From positions 1,922,001 through 1,986,000 of the forward strand of contig CM056878.1 of NCBI GenBank assembly GCA_029876055.1: 64,000 bases of DNA. The letters run 5' to 3'. This DNA comes from Madurella fahalii. Its lineage: Eukaryota > Ascomycota > Sordariomycetes > Sordariales. The translations under genes were made by a program, and so were the position numbers. Each line of letters begins with the position of its first letter. Positions within the stretch are counted from its first letter, which is position 1. Shown one piece after another: positions 13,191-24,229 of this stretch. The notes under the pieces were generated by a model. It was given only the letters and a program-made list of their open reading frames with translations, did not search any database and had not been told where the DNA came from.

Positions 13191-14782
13191 ATGGCGACGC
13201 ATAACATTGTCGTTTTCGGCGGTGACCACTGCGGTCCCGAGGTATATATTCTACTATGTTCCCTGTCGATTGGGATGAACGAAACGAGAAGAAACTAATC
13301 ATGCTCCCCATAGGTTGTCGCCGAGGCAGTAAAGGTGGGTTGGGCTCGAATTCGCGCCGTTCCGTCCTTCACGCTATACCCCACGAGCGTGACGCAGGAG
13401 TAGTCTGTGAGGACCGGAAGCTCACCGCTGCTGCTCGATCACAGGTCCTCAAAGCAATTGAAGCGAATAGCCCTTCAGCGGGCAAGTTCAATCTCCAAGA
13501 CCATCTTATGGGAGGCGTAAGTTGCCGTTTTCCTGTCGCTTCCCGCTCTTGAGCTCCGGAGCTACCCCGCTGTCTGTGGAGTAACAAAATGGATCCATCG
13601 GGCATGACCGCGTTCCCGATTCATGGCACCTTGACGGCCTGCTACACCCAACACTTTCTCTGTGCCGGTTTCTACGGCTCGCGACCATGACGTTCCACGT
13701 TGTCTCTTTCACGGTATCGGATTTGCTAATGCCGCCTCACCCAACACACAGGCCTCCATCAACGTCCACAATGACCCCCTAACCGACGAGGCTCTCGCCG
13801 CCGCCAAGGCCGCCGACGCGGTCCTCCTCGGCGCCATCGGCGGCCCGGAATGGGGCCCCTCCTCTCCCGTGCGCCCGGAGCAGGGCATCCTGAAACTGCG
13901 CAAGGAGCTCGGCACGTACGGCAACCTGCGGCCGTGCAGCTTCGCGTCCGACTCGCTCGTCGACAGCTCCCCGCTCAAAGCCGAGGTCTGCCGCGGCACC
14001 GACTTTGTCGTCGTGCGCGAGCTCACCGGCGGCATCTACTTTGGCGACCGCAAGGAGGACGACGGCTCGGGCTTCGCCATGGACACGGAGCCTTACAGCC
14101 GTGCCGAGATTGAGCGCATCGCCCGCTTGGCCGGCTTCCTGGCGCTAGCCAACAACCCGCCGTCCAAGGTGTGGAGCCTGGACAAGGCCAACGTGCTCGC
14201 CACCAGCCGGCTCTGGCGCAAGGTCGTCACCGAGGTCTTCACCAACGAGTTCCCTCAGCTCGAGCTCAACCACCAGCTCATCGACAGCGCCGCCATGCTC
14301 ATGGTCAAGAACCCGCGTGCGCTCAACGGCGTGGTCATCACTAGCAACCTGTTTGGCGACATCATCAGCGACGAGGCCTCGGTCATCCCCGGGAGCATCG
14401 GTTTGCTGCCTAGCGCCAGTCTGGGGGGGATTCCGGATGGCAAGGGCAAATGCAACGGCATCTATGAGCCGATTCACGGTGAGCTTTCCTCTATTGTGGT
14501 CCGCCAGAGTCGTGGAAGTGTGCGTGGGGCTGATTGTTTCCTGCAGGCTCTGCCCCTGACATCTCGGGCAAGGGTGTCGTCAACCCCATCGGCACGATCC
14601 TCTCGGTTGCTATGATGCTCCGGTACTCGCTCAACCTGCCCAAGGAGGCGGCGGCGGTCGAGGCGGCTGTCAAGCTCGCCATTGACAATGGCACGCGGAC
14701 AAGGGATCTGGGCGGCAATGCTGGCACCGCCGAGATGGGTGATGCGGTTGTCGCACAGCTCGTCAAGATCCTCCAGGCCTAG
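13191..14782 (+). CDS. LEU2: 3-isopropylmalate dehydrogenase
   Basis: This enzyme catalyses NAD-dependent oxidative decarboxylation of 3-isopropylmalate in leucine biosynthesis. Five exons, 13191-13241, 13314-13334, 13445-13516, 13752-14478 and 14547-14782, give 368 residues, the usual family length. The second exon is a 21-nt microexon encoding VVAEAVK; it is needed to join GGDHCGPE to VLKAIEANS. Family landmarks are GAIGGPEWG, ELTGGIYFG, LWRKVVTEV, the signature NLFGDIISDEASVIPGSIGL, and EPIHGSAPDISGKG. The last of these is split by intron 4 at H/G. Intron 3 is long (235 nt). The gene is convergent with the APH-family gene, with a 286 bp gap that shows nothing. A possible Leu3 site lies upstream. 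Confidence 0.95.
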
Positions 14783-15068
14783 GGGAGGAGGTGTTAGTGT
14801 GTTTAGAGCAGTCGATCGAGCAAGGGTGAATAAGATATTGTGTATATTGGGCGGAAGCATTACCAGGAATTTACGTCAAAAGCGGGACGGGATGGGCGGA
14901 GAGTTTGGAGCTGAAGATCCACGGGTGGCGCTATGACAGATATGGAGGTGTTGGCATTGAATTCGAGTCCTCCCCGGGGGCGCGATCTTCCCTGTGAACC
15001 GCGCTTCTCGGAAGAACGAGCAGGGGCGAGTTCGAAGAAACATGCCGCAGACGGTGAACTTGACAAGG

Positions 15069-16541
15069 CTAACCGACGCAGAACTCTCCAACAACAGCAG
15101 AGACGCCCAGGCTCATCTTGATGGCCGTCTTATCGTCCTGTTTGATGGAGGCGAGGGTGGTGGTTTTGCCGTGCGCCTCTTCCACAATGTTGGAGGCATC
15201 CGGAACAGGAGCGGTAGTTCTGTCGTCGGCTGCCACCCCAAGGACAAATAGGTCCAGTCTCTGCAGCTCCTCGTCGTCTTGACCGGCTCGAACGACCCGG
15301 TCGAGTGCGCCGTCGTCAAAGGCAATGCCGTGCCTGCGATGGGTATACCACATTAATGCATGCAGTGCTTGATGATATATTATTCCCAGAGAAAGTCGGG
15401 AGCGGGGGGGGAAGGGAGGGAAAGGGGGTTCACTCAGAAAAACCTGCAACGCATACCATAAAAGCAGCCCCAGCAGCCGCGCGTCCTCAACCCTTGCGCG
15501 CAGGGCCACGTCAGTGACCAGCTCGGGGATCGCACCGCACAGCTCCTCCCAGAAGATGCCCCTCAGCCGCGCCGCATCGGGGAAGTAGATGAACCTGCTC
15601 CCCGGCGGTGGGTACCGTGAACCACCATCGCCATGTGCCCCATCCGCCGAACCGCCGCCGGCACTCGCGCCGAGCAACTCCTCCACCCCGTACAGCCCCA
15701 CGCCAAACGGCAGGTACTCTGCCTCGGCCCAGTCGATGAGGCCGCGCAGCTGGATGCCGCTGCCGCTGCAGCTGCCGCCACCGTCAGTGCCTCCGCCCGC
15801 GCAGACCATGATGTTAGCCGGGACCAGGTCGCCGTGCGTCAGCGCCCACGGAAGCCGCGCCTCAATGTCCCCCAGCCCCGCGAGCACCCGCCTCACGACG
15901 GGCCGGAAGCGCGCCGGGAGGTGCGCGTGCATCTGGTCGAGGCGCCAGCGCAGAGTTCGGCCGACGCGGCGTTTCAGAGCGGGGAGGAGGGGCGAGGTCG
16001 GCGGGAGGGCGGAGTAGTACGATGTCGCGTGGAGGCGGGCAAAGGAGCGGATGAGGGGTTCGAGGTTGGGGTTGGGGTTGGATGGGGGTGAGGATGGAGA
16101 TGGTAATGGAGCTAGGGACGGAGACGAGGGCGGGGAGGGGGATGGGGATGCGGATTGGTGATGGTGGTTTGGGACGGGGAGGTGGAGAGAGGAGAACGGG
16201 ATGCCCGGGATGCGGGAGAGGGAGTATACCAAGAGCGAGTTGGACTCGTTGTCGCCGGCTCCGCTGGCACGGATTGTGTCAAGCAGCTGGACATGAGGGG
16301 CGAGCTCGCCGAAGGTGTTCCGTGCGGCCGACGTGATGTCGAGGTCGAGCCTGTGTCTCGGCGGGCGAAACTGGAGGATGGTGTCGTCGTTGAGATAGAG
16401 GGTATAGGAGCAGTAGCCTTGAGTGGGCGCTTCTCGAAGCGCTGCAGAGGGGTAGCGAGCCCGAGCAAAGCGCCAGCATTGAGAGCGGGCATTGCTACGG
16501 TCCCAGGTCTTATGGGTTTCCTTGTAGCTCATCTTGTCCAT
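15069..16541 (-). CDS. APH-family phosphotransferase-like protein
   Basis: The predicted mRNA joins 16541-15457 to 15333-15069, giving 449 residues. The kinase-like signature THGDLVPANIMV (catalytic Asp238, Asn243) and the later GLIDWAEAEYLPFG (metal-binding Asp270) place it in the aminoglycoside/choline phosphotransferase fold. Filamentous fungi carry many such proteins of unknown substrate, and drug resistance should not be inferred. Residues 130-160 form a Pro/Ser-rich loop. The 123-nt intron (GTATGC to GCAG) contains no stop and is a multiple of three, so retaining it would also give an open frame (490 residues). I prefer splicing because LLLW|HGIAFDDGALDRVV then reads like the family. 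The ATG at 16541 is followed by a second at 16532. Confidence 0.8.
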   Translation of the reverse strand: MDKMSYKETHKTWDRSNARSQCWRFARARYPSAALREAPTQGYCSYTLYLNDDTILQFRPPRHRLDLDITSAARNTFGELAPHVQLLDTIRASGAGDNESNSLLVYSLSRIPGIPFSSLHLPVPNHHHQSASPSPSPPSSPSLAPLPSPSSPPSNPNPNLEPLIRSFARLHATSYYSALPPTSPLLPALKRRVGRTLRWRLDQMHAHLPARFRPVVRRVLAGLGDIEARLPWALTHGDLVPANIMVCAGGGTDGGGSCSGSGIQLRGLIDWAEAEYLPFGVGLYGVEELLGASAGGGSADGAHGDGGSRYPPPGSRFIYFPDAARLRGIFWEELCGAIPELVTDVALRARVEDARLLGLLLWYALQVFLSEPPFPPFPPRSRLSLGIIYHQALHALMWYTHRRHGIAFDDGALDRVVRAGQDDEELQRLDLFVLGVAADDRTTAPVPDASNIVEEAHGKTTTLASIKQDDKTAIKMSLGVSAVVGEFCVG

Positions 16542-17605
16542 TCCTTAGGTCAGGTTGACACATAGACGTTATCGCGACGGTCCCGGGATATACTCCTAGT
16601 GAGCACCAGCAACGAGCGAAATAGAACCAGAGGTCAGACGAGCGAGGCAATTCATGGGCCGTCCAGTTTCTTGTGAAGCCGCCAAGCAAGCCACTACACT
16701 AGTGTCGGGTTCTGGAGATGTAGTGTAAGCCACAAGAACCATCACATCCACTTGTGCGTAGACAGCCAGCAGGGGGTGCGGTCCAGGGTGCATTCCAGGG
16801 TTGAGTTACGGAAACGATCCTCCATTTTAAGATGCCCGTATTCTTCCCCAAACCTCCAACTTCGCGGCGCACGACAGTGAGGGATAGGTTAATCCGTGTA
16901 ACCATCCTGATCAATCCCCCTCCTAATGGTCTGAAACAGACGCCACCCGGGAACGAGCCGAGTCCATTTTAGCTGCCCGCTCATTCACCAACATCGCCCG
17001 CCAAGATGGCTCATGCGGGGTTCCGCGGCATTGACTTCTCATTGGCCTGTCGTTATTTGGGGGAGCTCGAGTTCCCCGCATCCGATATCAATCGCCTTCA
17101 ACTTCAACGGCAACGGACACGACCCAGTTCTATGGTGATGCCAATGCCCTGATGTGCGGAATTGCTCCTAAATGATAGACCGAATTTCCCTGGAATGAAA
17201 GTTCTTGAATGCACACTGGCTAGAAGCGTGCCGATACCGCGTACGATACAATCTCGTTGACCCGCTCGACTCAGGACCTAGAGAACCGACCATCCTACTC
17301 TCCCACCTACTCTCTCACCCGCCAAGCTCCCTCCAAAGCGATATGTGCCTCGTGTTTGCTTTTCCCCCTCAAACAATTTCTAGCATTCCCTCCGCGCCGT
17401 ATAAATTGGCGCATAGCTTCGTTCGCCGTGCTGCTCACCCAATCGTCGCCTTGTTCCCCGTCATCGTCCACCACTTATATCCAACGCCTACCCCAAGCCC
17501 GACAAGAATCGCTGCCGAAGCGGAAGTCAACACCCTAAAATGATCAGTCAACCCAGATGAATAGAAACAAGGAAAACACTCGAGCTCCGGCGCCAGTACT
17601 AAGCC
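16542..17605. other. Intergenic region
   Basis: This 1.06 kb lies between the start of the APH-like gene and the end of the CBM48 gene, so it should contain the former's promoter and the latter's 3' UTR. No coding region or RNA gene is visible. Confidence 0.5.
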
Positions 17606-19407
17606 TTACGTCTTCCTCTTGCCACCAGTCAGTCTGTTGATGAGCCCCCCGATCAGGTCCACAAATAGTAGCTTGAGGAAGGCCCGGATCCAGCTCCTTC
17701 CCTGGCTAGCCTGTACTCCCGTCAGGTGGACCGAGTCCGGTGTTTTGGGTGGATCATCCTGCGCACCTCTCCTCCTCAGCTGTTCAGAATTGCCCGCCTT
17801 CGCCGCAGCCGTGCCCGTGGTTGTTGCCGAGTCAGAAGGCTTCTTGCTACTTTCGGTATCCCCCGCCTTGGGGGCATTGATATCTGGTGCGCCACTAGGC
17901 GTTCCGCCCAGTTCAGCTCTCTTGCGCGACACCGGTGACGCCTCCGGTGTGGTGATGCGATGCTCCGGCGTGGCCGTCATGGGGCTGACTCCATCGGGCA
18001 AAACAATCCCTTCATCCTCGTGATTGAATGGAAGTTTTAGATTTTTGGGTTTGGGCTCCACGGGATTAGAAAACACAACCGCTGGCGGGAAGTTGACCTC
18101 GTCGTCTCCGGTAGGTTCTTCGGCTTCCGAAATGGAGTGTAGCGAGCCCGATGCGGGACCACTCTCAGAAGCGCGTGGTGACCTTGGAACATCCAGATTC
18201 TTCGAGCTACGTTGGGCGGCCGGTGACGGAGGCGAGGCCGCTGTCAACGCGAAGTCACCCGTGATATCCTCCGTTCCTCGCCGTGACGGATTGAACACCG
18301 GCGAAGGGGAAGTAGCTTCGAACGACTGGTCCACCTGGAGGCCCGTCTCCAGCTTTCTCATTGTGTCTATAATGTCGTCTCGGCGGGATGGAAAACGCTC
18401 CAAAGTCGGGTCATTTAGATCTAGCTTGTCAGGATCAATGTCCTCTTTGGGCTCCGGGCCGCCAACATAGTCTTCTGTCTCATTATTGGCCGGCCCTGCC
18501 TCTTCGTCAGATTCGTAAAGGCCGACGCACTCATGTGCGAACAGGGGCGACTTGTCGGCAATGTATCCATCCTGGTCGCCGAAGGATTCTTCACCAGGTC
18601 CCTGGACCTCGAAGGCCACGCTCTCGCCTGGTGGTTGTTCGAATATGAGGATTGGGTTCTGTTATCTCAGCCCACTGCGTGCTATATCTGGGGAACGGCG
18701 ATTACAAACCTCGTCATTATCAAGCGTCTCAGCAGTGCCCGCCACCTCTGCAGCAGTTTCCGCGTCCTCAGACAGTGGAGTAGGTGTACCCTTACGAGCG
18801 TTGCTGCTCCAGGAATCAACTCTAGGTGTTTGGCGCCTCGGCACCTCTTCGTGGAGGAGGGCGGCAGACTCTGCCACCTCTGCAGCAGTTCTCACAAAAT
18901 CCGGGGTGCTTGTGCCGGAACGGTGGTCAACCTCAGCGTTGATGGCGGGTTGGAGGTGCTTGGGAAGAGGTTTGCCAAGTTTGGGGAACCCGGTGTCATC
19001 GCCCATGTCTTGTTGACCTCGGGGTTGCTGAGAGAGGGATTGGGGAGATCTAGTGACATTAGCATAACTTTTATTGCAATCCCTCCCAGAGCGTGCGGCT
19101 GTACTTGCTCTTTCAGAGGCTTGACTTCCAGCACATGGTTGGTGTTGCCGGCGCTGTCCGTCATTGTCGGTGCATCCCCGTTCAACACCCACCAATCGCC
19201 ATTGCCAATGCGGAATTTGTACTGGATCTTTGAGCCGGGCTCACCGTAGACTTCTTTTTTGAAGTCGTATTCCCCGTCCGTCCGCGTCGTATGTTCCATC
19301 TCTTGCGGCTGCCATGGCGGATTTGAGAATGTGCCGGCCACAAAGATCGGTGGCCGGGTTCCGGGCTTGTGGTAGGTTATGACAACGGGAATTTGGGCGG
19401 CCGCCAT
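17606..19407 (-). CDS. CBM48/AMPK-beta-like glycogen-binding domain protein
   Basis: Three exons on the minus strand, 19407-19105, 19027-18710 and 18658-17606, all phase 0, give 557 residues. Residues about 5-95 form the early-Set/AMPK-beta carbohydrate-binding domain: VVITYHKPGTRPPIFVAGTF, YDFKKEVYGEPGSKIQYKFR and WWVLNGDAPTMTDSAGNTNH. The middle has two related motifs, RTAAEVAESAALLHEE and ETAAEVAGTAETLDND, then SPLFAHECVGLYESDEEAG. The rest is low-complexity and acidic. The C-terminus ends in a hydrophobic helix, FLKLLFVDLIGGLINRLTGG, followed by KRKT, suggesting membrane or lipid-droplet/glycogen-particle association (inference). The yeast Mdg1/Crp1 proteins have the same N-terminal domain. 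The acceptor of intron 1 (CTCTCAG) was chosen because the nearer CACTAG breaks the frame. Confidence 0.82.
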
Positions 19408-20740
19408 GCCGGGCAGGTAATGGTGGACGCAACGAGTGGGATTACGGGGTCGTTGGAGCTATCAGCCTGATGTGTGCGTACTGCTCTCTAGGATCTCCCA
19501 GCGTGCGTGGGCAGCCATGCAAAACAGCCCTGTAAGTGATTGGTGATCGGCATGAGCAGAAAACTGGAGCTGCTCTGGTGCTGGCACCCTGAGAAGTCAG
19601 TTGGAAGAAGCGGACAGCTAAGTCAGCACGGGTTGACCGAACCAACATATGCGCCGCCTCGGACAGTTTCAAGGCGGGGAGGTATCACGCCACCCTCGAG
19701 AGCTCGGTGCGCGGCTTGCAGCAGCGGGGTAGAGTTTCACGGCAGAAGGAGCAGTACGGGAAACAACACGGAAAACCAGAAGAACGTTGGAAAGGCATAT
19801 GGACTTACGAAAGGTATCAATGCCCGGTAATGGCCTGCCAGGTTCCTTTCCGGACGTTGTTGTTTAAGGGATCAAGAAATGCACTTAGCGGGACGCTCAA
19901 ACCGAGAGCATCATGGTACTGGAACGGAGAAGGTATGATGGGGAAAGGTTAGGTATCCATCAAATTGAATGGCTATTGATCCTGCTGTGGCGTAGCAAGA
20001 GCAGACTATTTCTGATTTTGGGGCCTTGGGGACCAAGAGACCGGCGCAAAGAGGACGTGCCAGCTGTGGACGAGACTGAGAGCGCTTCGGGCTGGTAATG
20101 GCATCCGGGCAGCAGGGCAAGACACCGAGGAGACCTAACCAGGAGCTTCCTCCCTGATCTTGGAACAGCTACGTGTACTTAGTACTGTACAGTAGCAAGC
20201 ATACATTTTTTGATAACGCTATGAGGTAAGTACACTAGAACATTATCGGCCTGCTGCTGGCCATTGGGAGACCGTTGAAGCGGAGCAGGCCCAAGGCTGC
20301 TCGGCGATTGATAACAGGGGCAGTCTCCATTTGAGCGCCGATCCCCCGCACATTTCTCCTCCCCGTTAACGTCATCGACACGGAAGCGAGAGCGGAGAGT
20401 GGTCAAGAGTGGCAGAAAGTTTATTGCCGCTTCTGACCGCCAAAGACTTAGATCCACCTTTCGATCACAAGCAGCGGCTTTTCTGCTGCGCTGCTTCATC
20501 AGGTCCACTCGGCCGGGGGTCAAGGTTAAACTACGTATAACACGGAAGCTGTATGCTATATGTCTTGCCAGCGATGCGAGCGAACTGATTCGACCAGAGA
20601 ACCCTGCAGAGCCGGCGGCGCTAAAGATTAGACGGGGCGCTTCTTGGCTCTCGGGCTCCGTCAGGCCCTGCACGTCTTGCATCCCAACCGTCGCTGTCGC
20701 AACACGTCAAGCATTCAACCACGCCCTCTTATTGCTCGCC
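19408..20740. other. Divergent promoter region
   Basis: This 1.3 kb separates the divergently transcribed CBM48 gene (-) and IWR1 (+). I see no coding region. It presumably holds both promoters. Confidence 0.5.
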
Positions 20741-22175
20741 ATGGAGGGCCTGCCGCCCGAAACGATCCATGTCAAGCGCAAACGTGGCACCGACGATGAC
20801 GCTGTCGACTTTCTTCGTCCGTAGTGTTCGCATAGCCCTCTGCCTGCCTTGTTCGTTTGCTGACGGCTGGGACCAAAGGGCTCGAGAGAAGCAAGCGCTA
20901 CCGCAGCCTGTCCGGCGATAGCTCTTGGGTGTACCGGCGAAAGCAGGTTGGTGTAGAACACGCCGACCACGGCGCTCAGCCTGCCGTTCCCACAACCCCC
21001 GCGATCCCTTCCATCCAGCCAACCGAAGAGGGCGAGGAGAGCCGGCTCCTCGCGCATGCTCGCAAGGCGCCCCATGGCCCTGCCGCAAACCCTGCCGTAA
21101 CACTACCGGTGCGGGCGTCGGCACCGCCGGCGCTGCCAGCAGCGCCCGTTTTGAGTCATCCAACCACTGATCATCTACGTCGATTCCACCTGTCAAGATC
21201 CAACTCGTCGCAGCCAGCCCCTGGCCTGCCCAAAAAGCGGGGTGCGCCAGCCGTGTTCGTTGAAAGGAACTCAAAGAAGCGAGGGGAATCCCTCACGACC
21301 GTCATCCAGGAACACAATGTGACCCATGCAGGGCCAACTCAAGCTTCTGGCGACTCGGCAGTCGCGAGGCCTTCTTCACCTGCAGCCCAGCAGCCTGCTG
21401 CCAAGTATAAAAAGCCAGGGATCAATGCTCGTACCAAACCATCGACCGAATCGAAACCCTCTCTCCCCCATCTATGCATCGTGAGGGCACTAATATGGAC
21501 GAACTATCGCGGGCCATGGACAGCTGGACACTCAGTGAGATAAGCAAGAACCTTGAGAAGATGGACCAGTACGGCGTCATGTCCAAATCTAGCCCCGTAA
21601 TGTCACGGTTCCGGCCAAAGGCCCCAAAGCAGCGCTACTTTGAACGCCACCCGGAACAGAAGAGGGTCCCGCAGCAAGCCGCCACCGCCGCAGTAATGGA
21701 TGTCGACACCGAGGACACCACCGACGAGGAAGATTACGTGATTGAGATGTACGAACGTGTTCCTGCAGAGCGGCTGCGGGATCAGGCGGTGCCGGCACAC
21801 CGTGTTGGCCTGCTCGTCTTTGATACCGAGCCTGATATGGTCGAGTTCTATTATGGCAATGAAAGTGACAGTGAGGAGGAGTATCTAGAAGATGATGAGA
21901 ACGAGGATTGTGAGTGGCTTTCCATCGGCACTGATGTTTCTGAGACAGGCTAACGCCAATGTCATCCAGCCGAGAACCATTACACAACAGAATATCCCGA
22001 TGAAGACCTCCCGTGGGATGACGAGTTCGACCGGGGCGCGTACCACTATATGACTCAGAATGCCTCGGATTTGGAGGAGTTTGATGAGAGAGACTTTGTC
22101 GATGAGGTCGACGAGACCGATTTTGTCGACGACGTCTGGGAGAGGTGTGATAATATTGACAAGTTGCCGGGATGA
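20741..22175 (+). CDS. IWR1: Iwr1-type RNA polymerase II nuclear import factor, with apparent frameshift
   Basis: Iwr1 binds assembled RNA polymerase II and directs it into the nucleus. Exons are 20741-20816, 20879-21909 and 21970-22175. The start MEGLPPETIHVKRKRGTDDD and the joined RLERSKRYRSLSG fit the fungal family. The diagnostic Iwr1 domain is YVIEMYERVPAERLR, GLLVFDTEPDMVEFYY, and, across the intron, ENHYTTEYPDEDLPWDDEFD. The long second exon changes frame: up to SKPSLP it is read in one frame, from PSMHREGTNMDELSRAMD in the next. The switch falls on a CCCCC run at 21465-21469; one more C would restore the frame. An alternative intron, 21405-21523, also restores it but removes the conserved MDELSRAMD segment. 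This is either a sequencing indel or a real lesion. About 436 residues if corrected. Confidence 0.82.
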
Positions 22176-22667
22176 CACCAAGAGATGAGGACGGCGGCCA
22201 GTTGCAGCGTGTATTCTACGTTTAGAACGAAATATTGTTAAATCCTACGCACACTCCATACAATTCAATATCGTGTCCATCTCTCCGAAGCATTATATAT
22301 GTCGTTGAGTTCAGATCCCTATCCCTCCAAGTTCATTAAGCATCGCCATCTCAACCCCCTTTCATTCCCTCATTTTCTAGTACCCCGTTTAATTTTTTTG
22401 GACCCGCACCTTTTGCTTTTTCGACCTCACCAACCGTTTTCGGGGCTAGCTACCACCCAATTTCTGACAGGGAACACGAGAGAGGATACAGGGTAAGGAA
22501 AGTGACTTGAAAGTATGAATCAGTTTTGCATTACGTCCGTGGCTTGTATAATAACCGCGGCAATCTGGTCATCACCGTCGATAGGGACGGGGAATCCCTG
22601 AGCCGTGTACGTGTAGGACAGATAAAGTGGGAAACGAAGAGAAGAAAAAGGAAGAAAGATAGAAAGG
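22176..22667. other. Convergent 3' intergenic region
   Basis: About 490 bp lies between the ends of IWR1 (+) and the SANT-like gene (-). It is AT-richer, with AAAG and TTT runs consistent with 3' UTRs. No gene is visible. Confidence 0.5.
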
Positions 22668-24229
22668 TTAGAAATAGATCACCATCTCACCGCACTGCGT
22701 TCGAGCCTTTGCGGCGAGCCACGCCTCCCTCTGCAAGCGTCTTCTCTCGGCTATCTTACTTGTTAGCAAGCACAACCCTATATCGCCGAGTAACTGAGAA
22801 ACATGAATTGGAGGACGTGGAGACCGGAAGGGACCTCACCGAATTCCCTGGCCAAAACCCGATGCTCTGGCCTCACCCAGTCATACCTCTCCTCCATCAG
22901 CTCCTCAGGGAACCTCTCCATGAGTGAGACCCTAGCAACCCGACACTTGACCTCTTTGGTGAGGTGCGGCACCCCACGGTAACGTCTCCATTTTTGCTTC
23001 TTGTTCTCCTGCGCTTCTCCGCCGTTCTCTTCTTTCGTGTGGAGATCATTTCCGGGCATGGTGTAATCGCGCTCTTCAACCTCCCCGTCCGTGTAGGGAT
23101 GATGTTCCGGCACAATACTCTCACTCCCCGCCTCTCTAACATCGATATCATCCACGCCTGGGCGATCGAGATCGGGCAGGATCAGCAGTCCATCGTCCGT
23201 CGTGGCCGGCATGTGCAAGTTCGTCCGGTAGTAAGCGCACTCGAGCCCGCCGACTTCGCGCCTCAGGTCCGGCCAGCGGGTCATGTAGACCGCGTGGAGC
23301 TGTCTCCACGTCATTTCCAGGTCGATGCGGTGGTAGATGATGAAGATTTCCTGTTCAAAAGTGTAAGGCTTGTTGTTGCGCTTGGGTCTGTTCTCAGTGC
23401 TCTGCGCCTCTGGTGTCTCCGGGGGCGGCGATCTGGACTCGGACCTCGTACGCTCACGCTCACGCTCCCACTCACGCTCCCACTCGAGGAAGCGGCGGTT
23501 AGCTATATTGTAGGGTGCACTGCTGCGGCGTCCCAGACGACGCTCGGGACTTGGGCGGTACCGTCGGCGGGGAGTGGATAGCGTCGAGGACGATGATAAA
23601 CTTTTGATCTCCGGGACAGAGAAGGAGCGGGGGATATGGTAGGTCGGGTTTGACCTCGGGGGGCTAGGCGGCGAGCACAGGCCTAGAGAGTCGTGTGATG
23701 CCGACTGCGGGCAGGAGGGCAGTGCCTGCCAAGTTGGGTACTGCGGAGAGAAGAGGGATGGGGAGGAGCCTGTGGGAGATGGGAGCGGAGTCAAGGGGCT
23801 TGTTGGATATGCCGGGGCTGGTGGCGGCGGGATGTCCCTCAGGAGCTGAGCGATGGGAGGGAGGCGCTGGTCTTTGCACAGATGCATCGAGTCTGCTAGT
23901 GAGAAGCTTTGACTGTTCAGGACACCTCGGCTGCTTGCCCCGCCTGGCGTGCAGGTGGAAAAGGAGCCGAGGGCACTGCCGGGATCCCCACCAATATCCT
24001 GCGGACGGTTTCCATCGACCGGCGGTAATCCCACCTGGGTGAGTTGACGTGTTTGGAGTGTGAGATTCCTCTGGAGTGCCGGTAGGGTGCGGCCGGGTGG
24101 AGGCGATGGGAATCCTCCCAGTTGCCTGATCCCAGGGAGTTTGGTTTGAACCACGGTGTGAGCCATGACGTGAGCCACTTGGGCTTGCCAGAGTCCAAGG
24201 CCATGTGGGTGAGGGGTGGGAGGGATCAT
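22668..24229 (-). CDS. Fungal Myb/SANT-like hypothetical protein
   Basis: Two exons on the minus strand, 24229-22840 and 22750-22668, give 490 residues. The intron is GTGAGG to GATAG with GCTAAC as branch point; splicing gives EFAERRRLQREAWLAAK and ends in GEMVIYF. Residues 1-270 are Pro/Ser-rich. Residues about 295-355, KPYTFEQEIFIIYHRIDLEM followed by TWRQLHAVYMTRWP and a YYR motif, resemble a single Myb/SANT helix-turn-helix found in many fungal proteins of unknown role. A run of repeated EWERERERT-type residues precedes it, encoded by ACGCTC repeats. The start could also be the next in-frame ATG (MAHTVVQTKLPG). A DNA-binding nuclear role is inference. Confidence 0.68.

Noticed and set aside
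22728..22839. Acceptor CTTGCAG for the last intron of the SANT-like gene
   Set aside because: It leads to an early stop or an Arg-rich tail, while the upstream GATAG with a GCTAAC branch point gives the coherent ending GEMVIYF.
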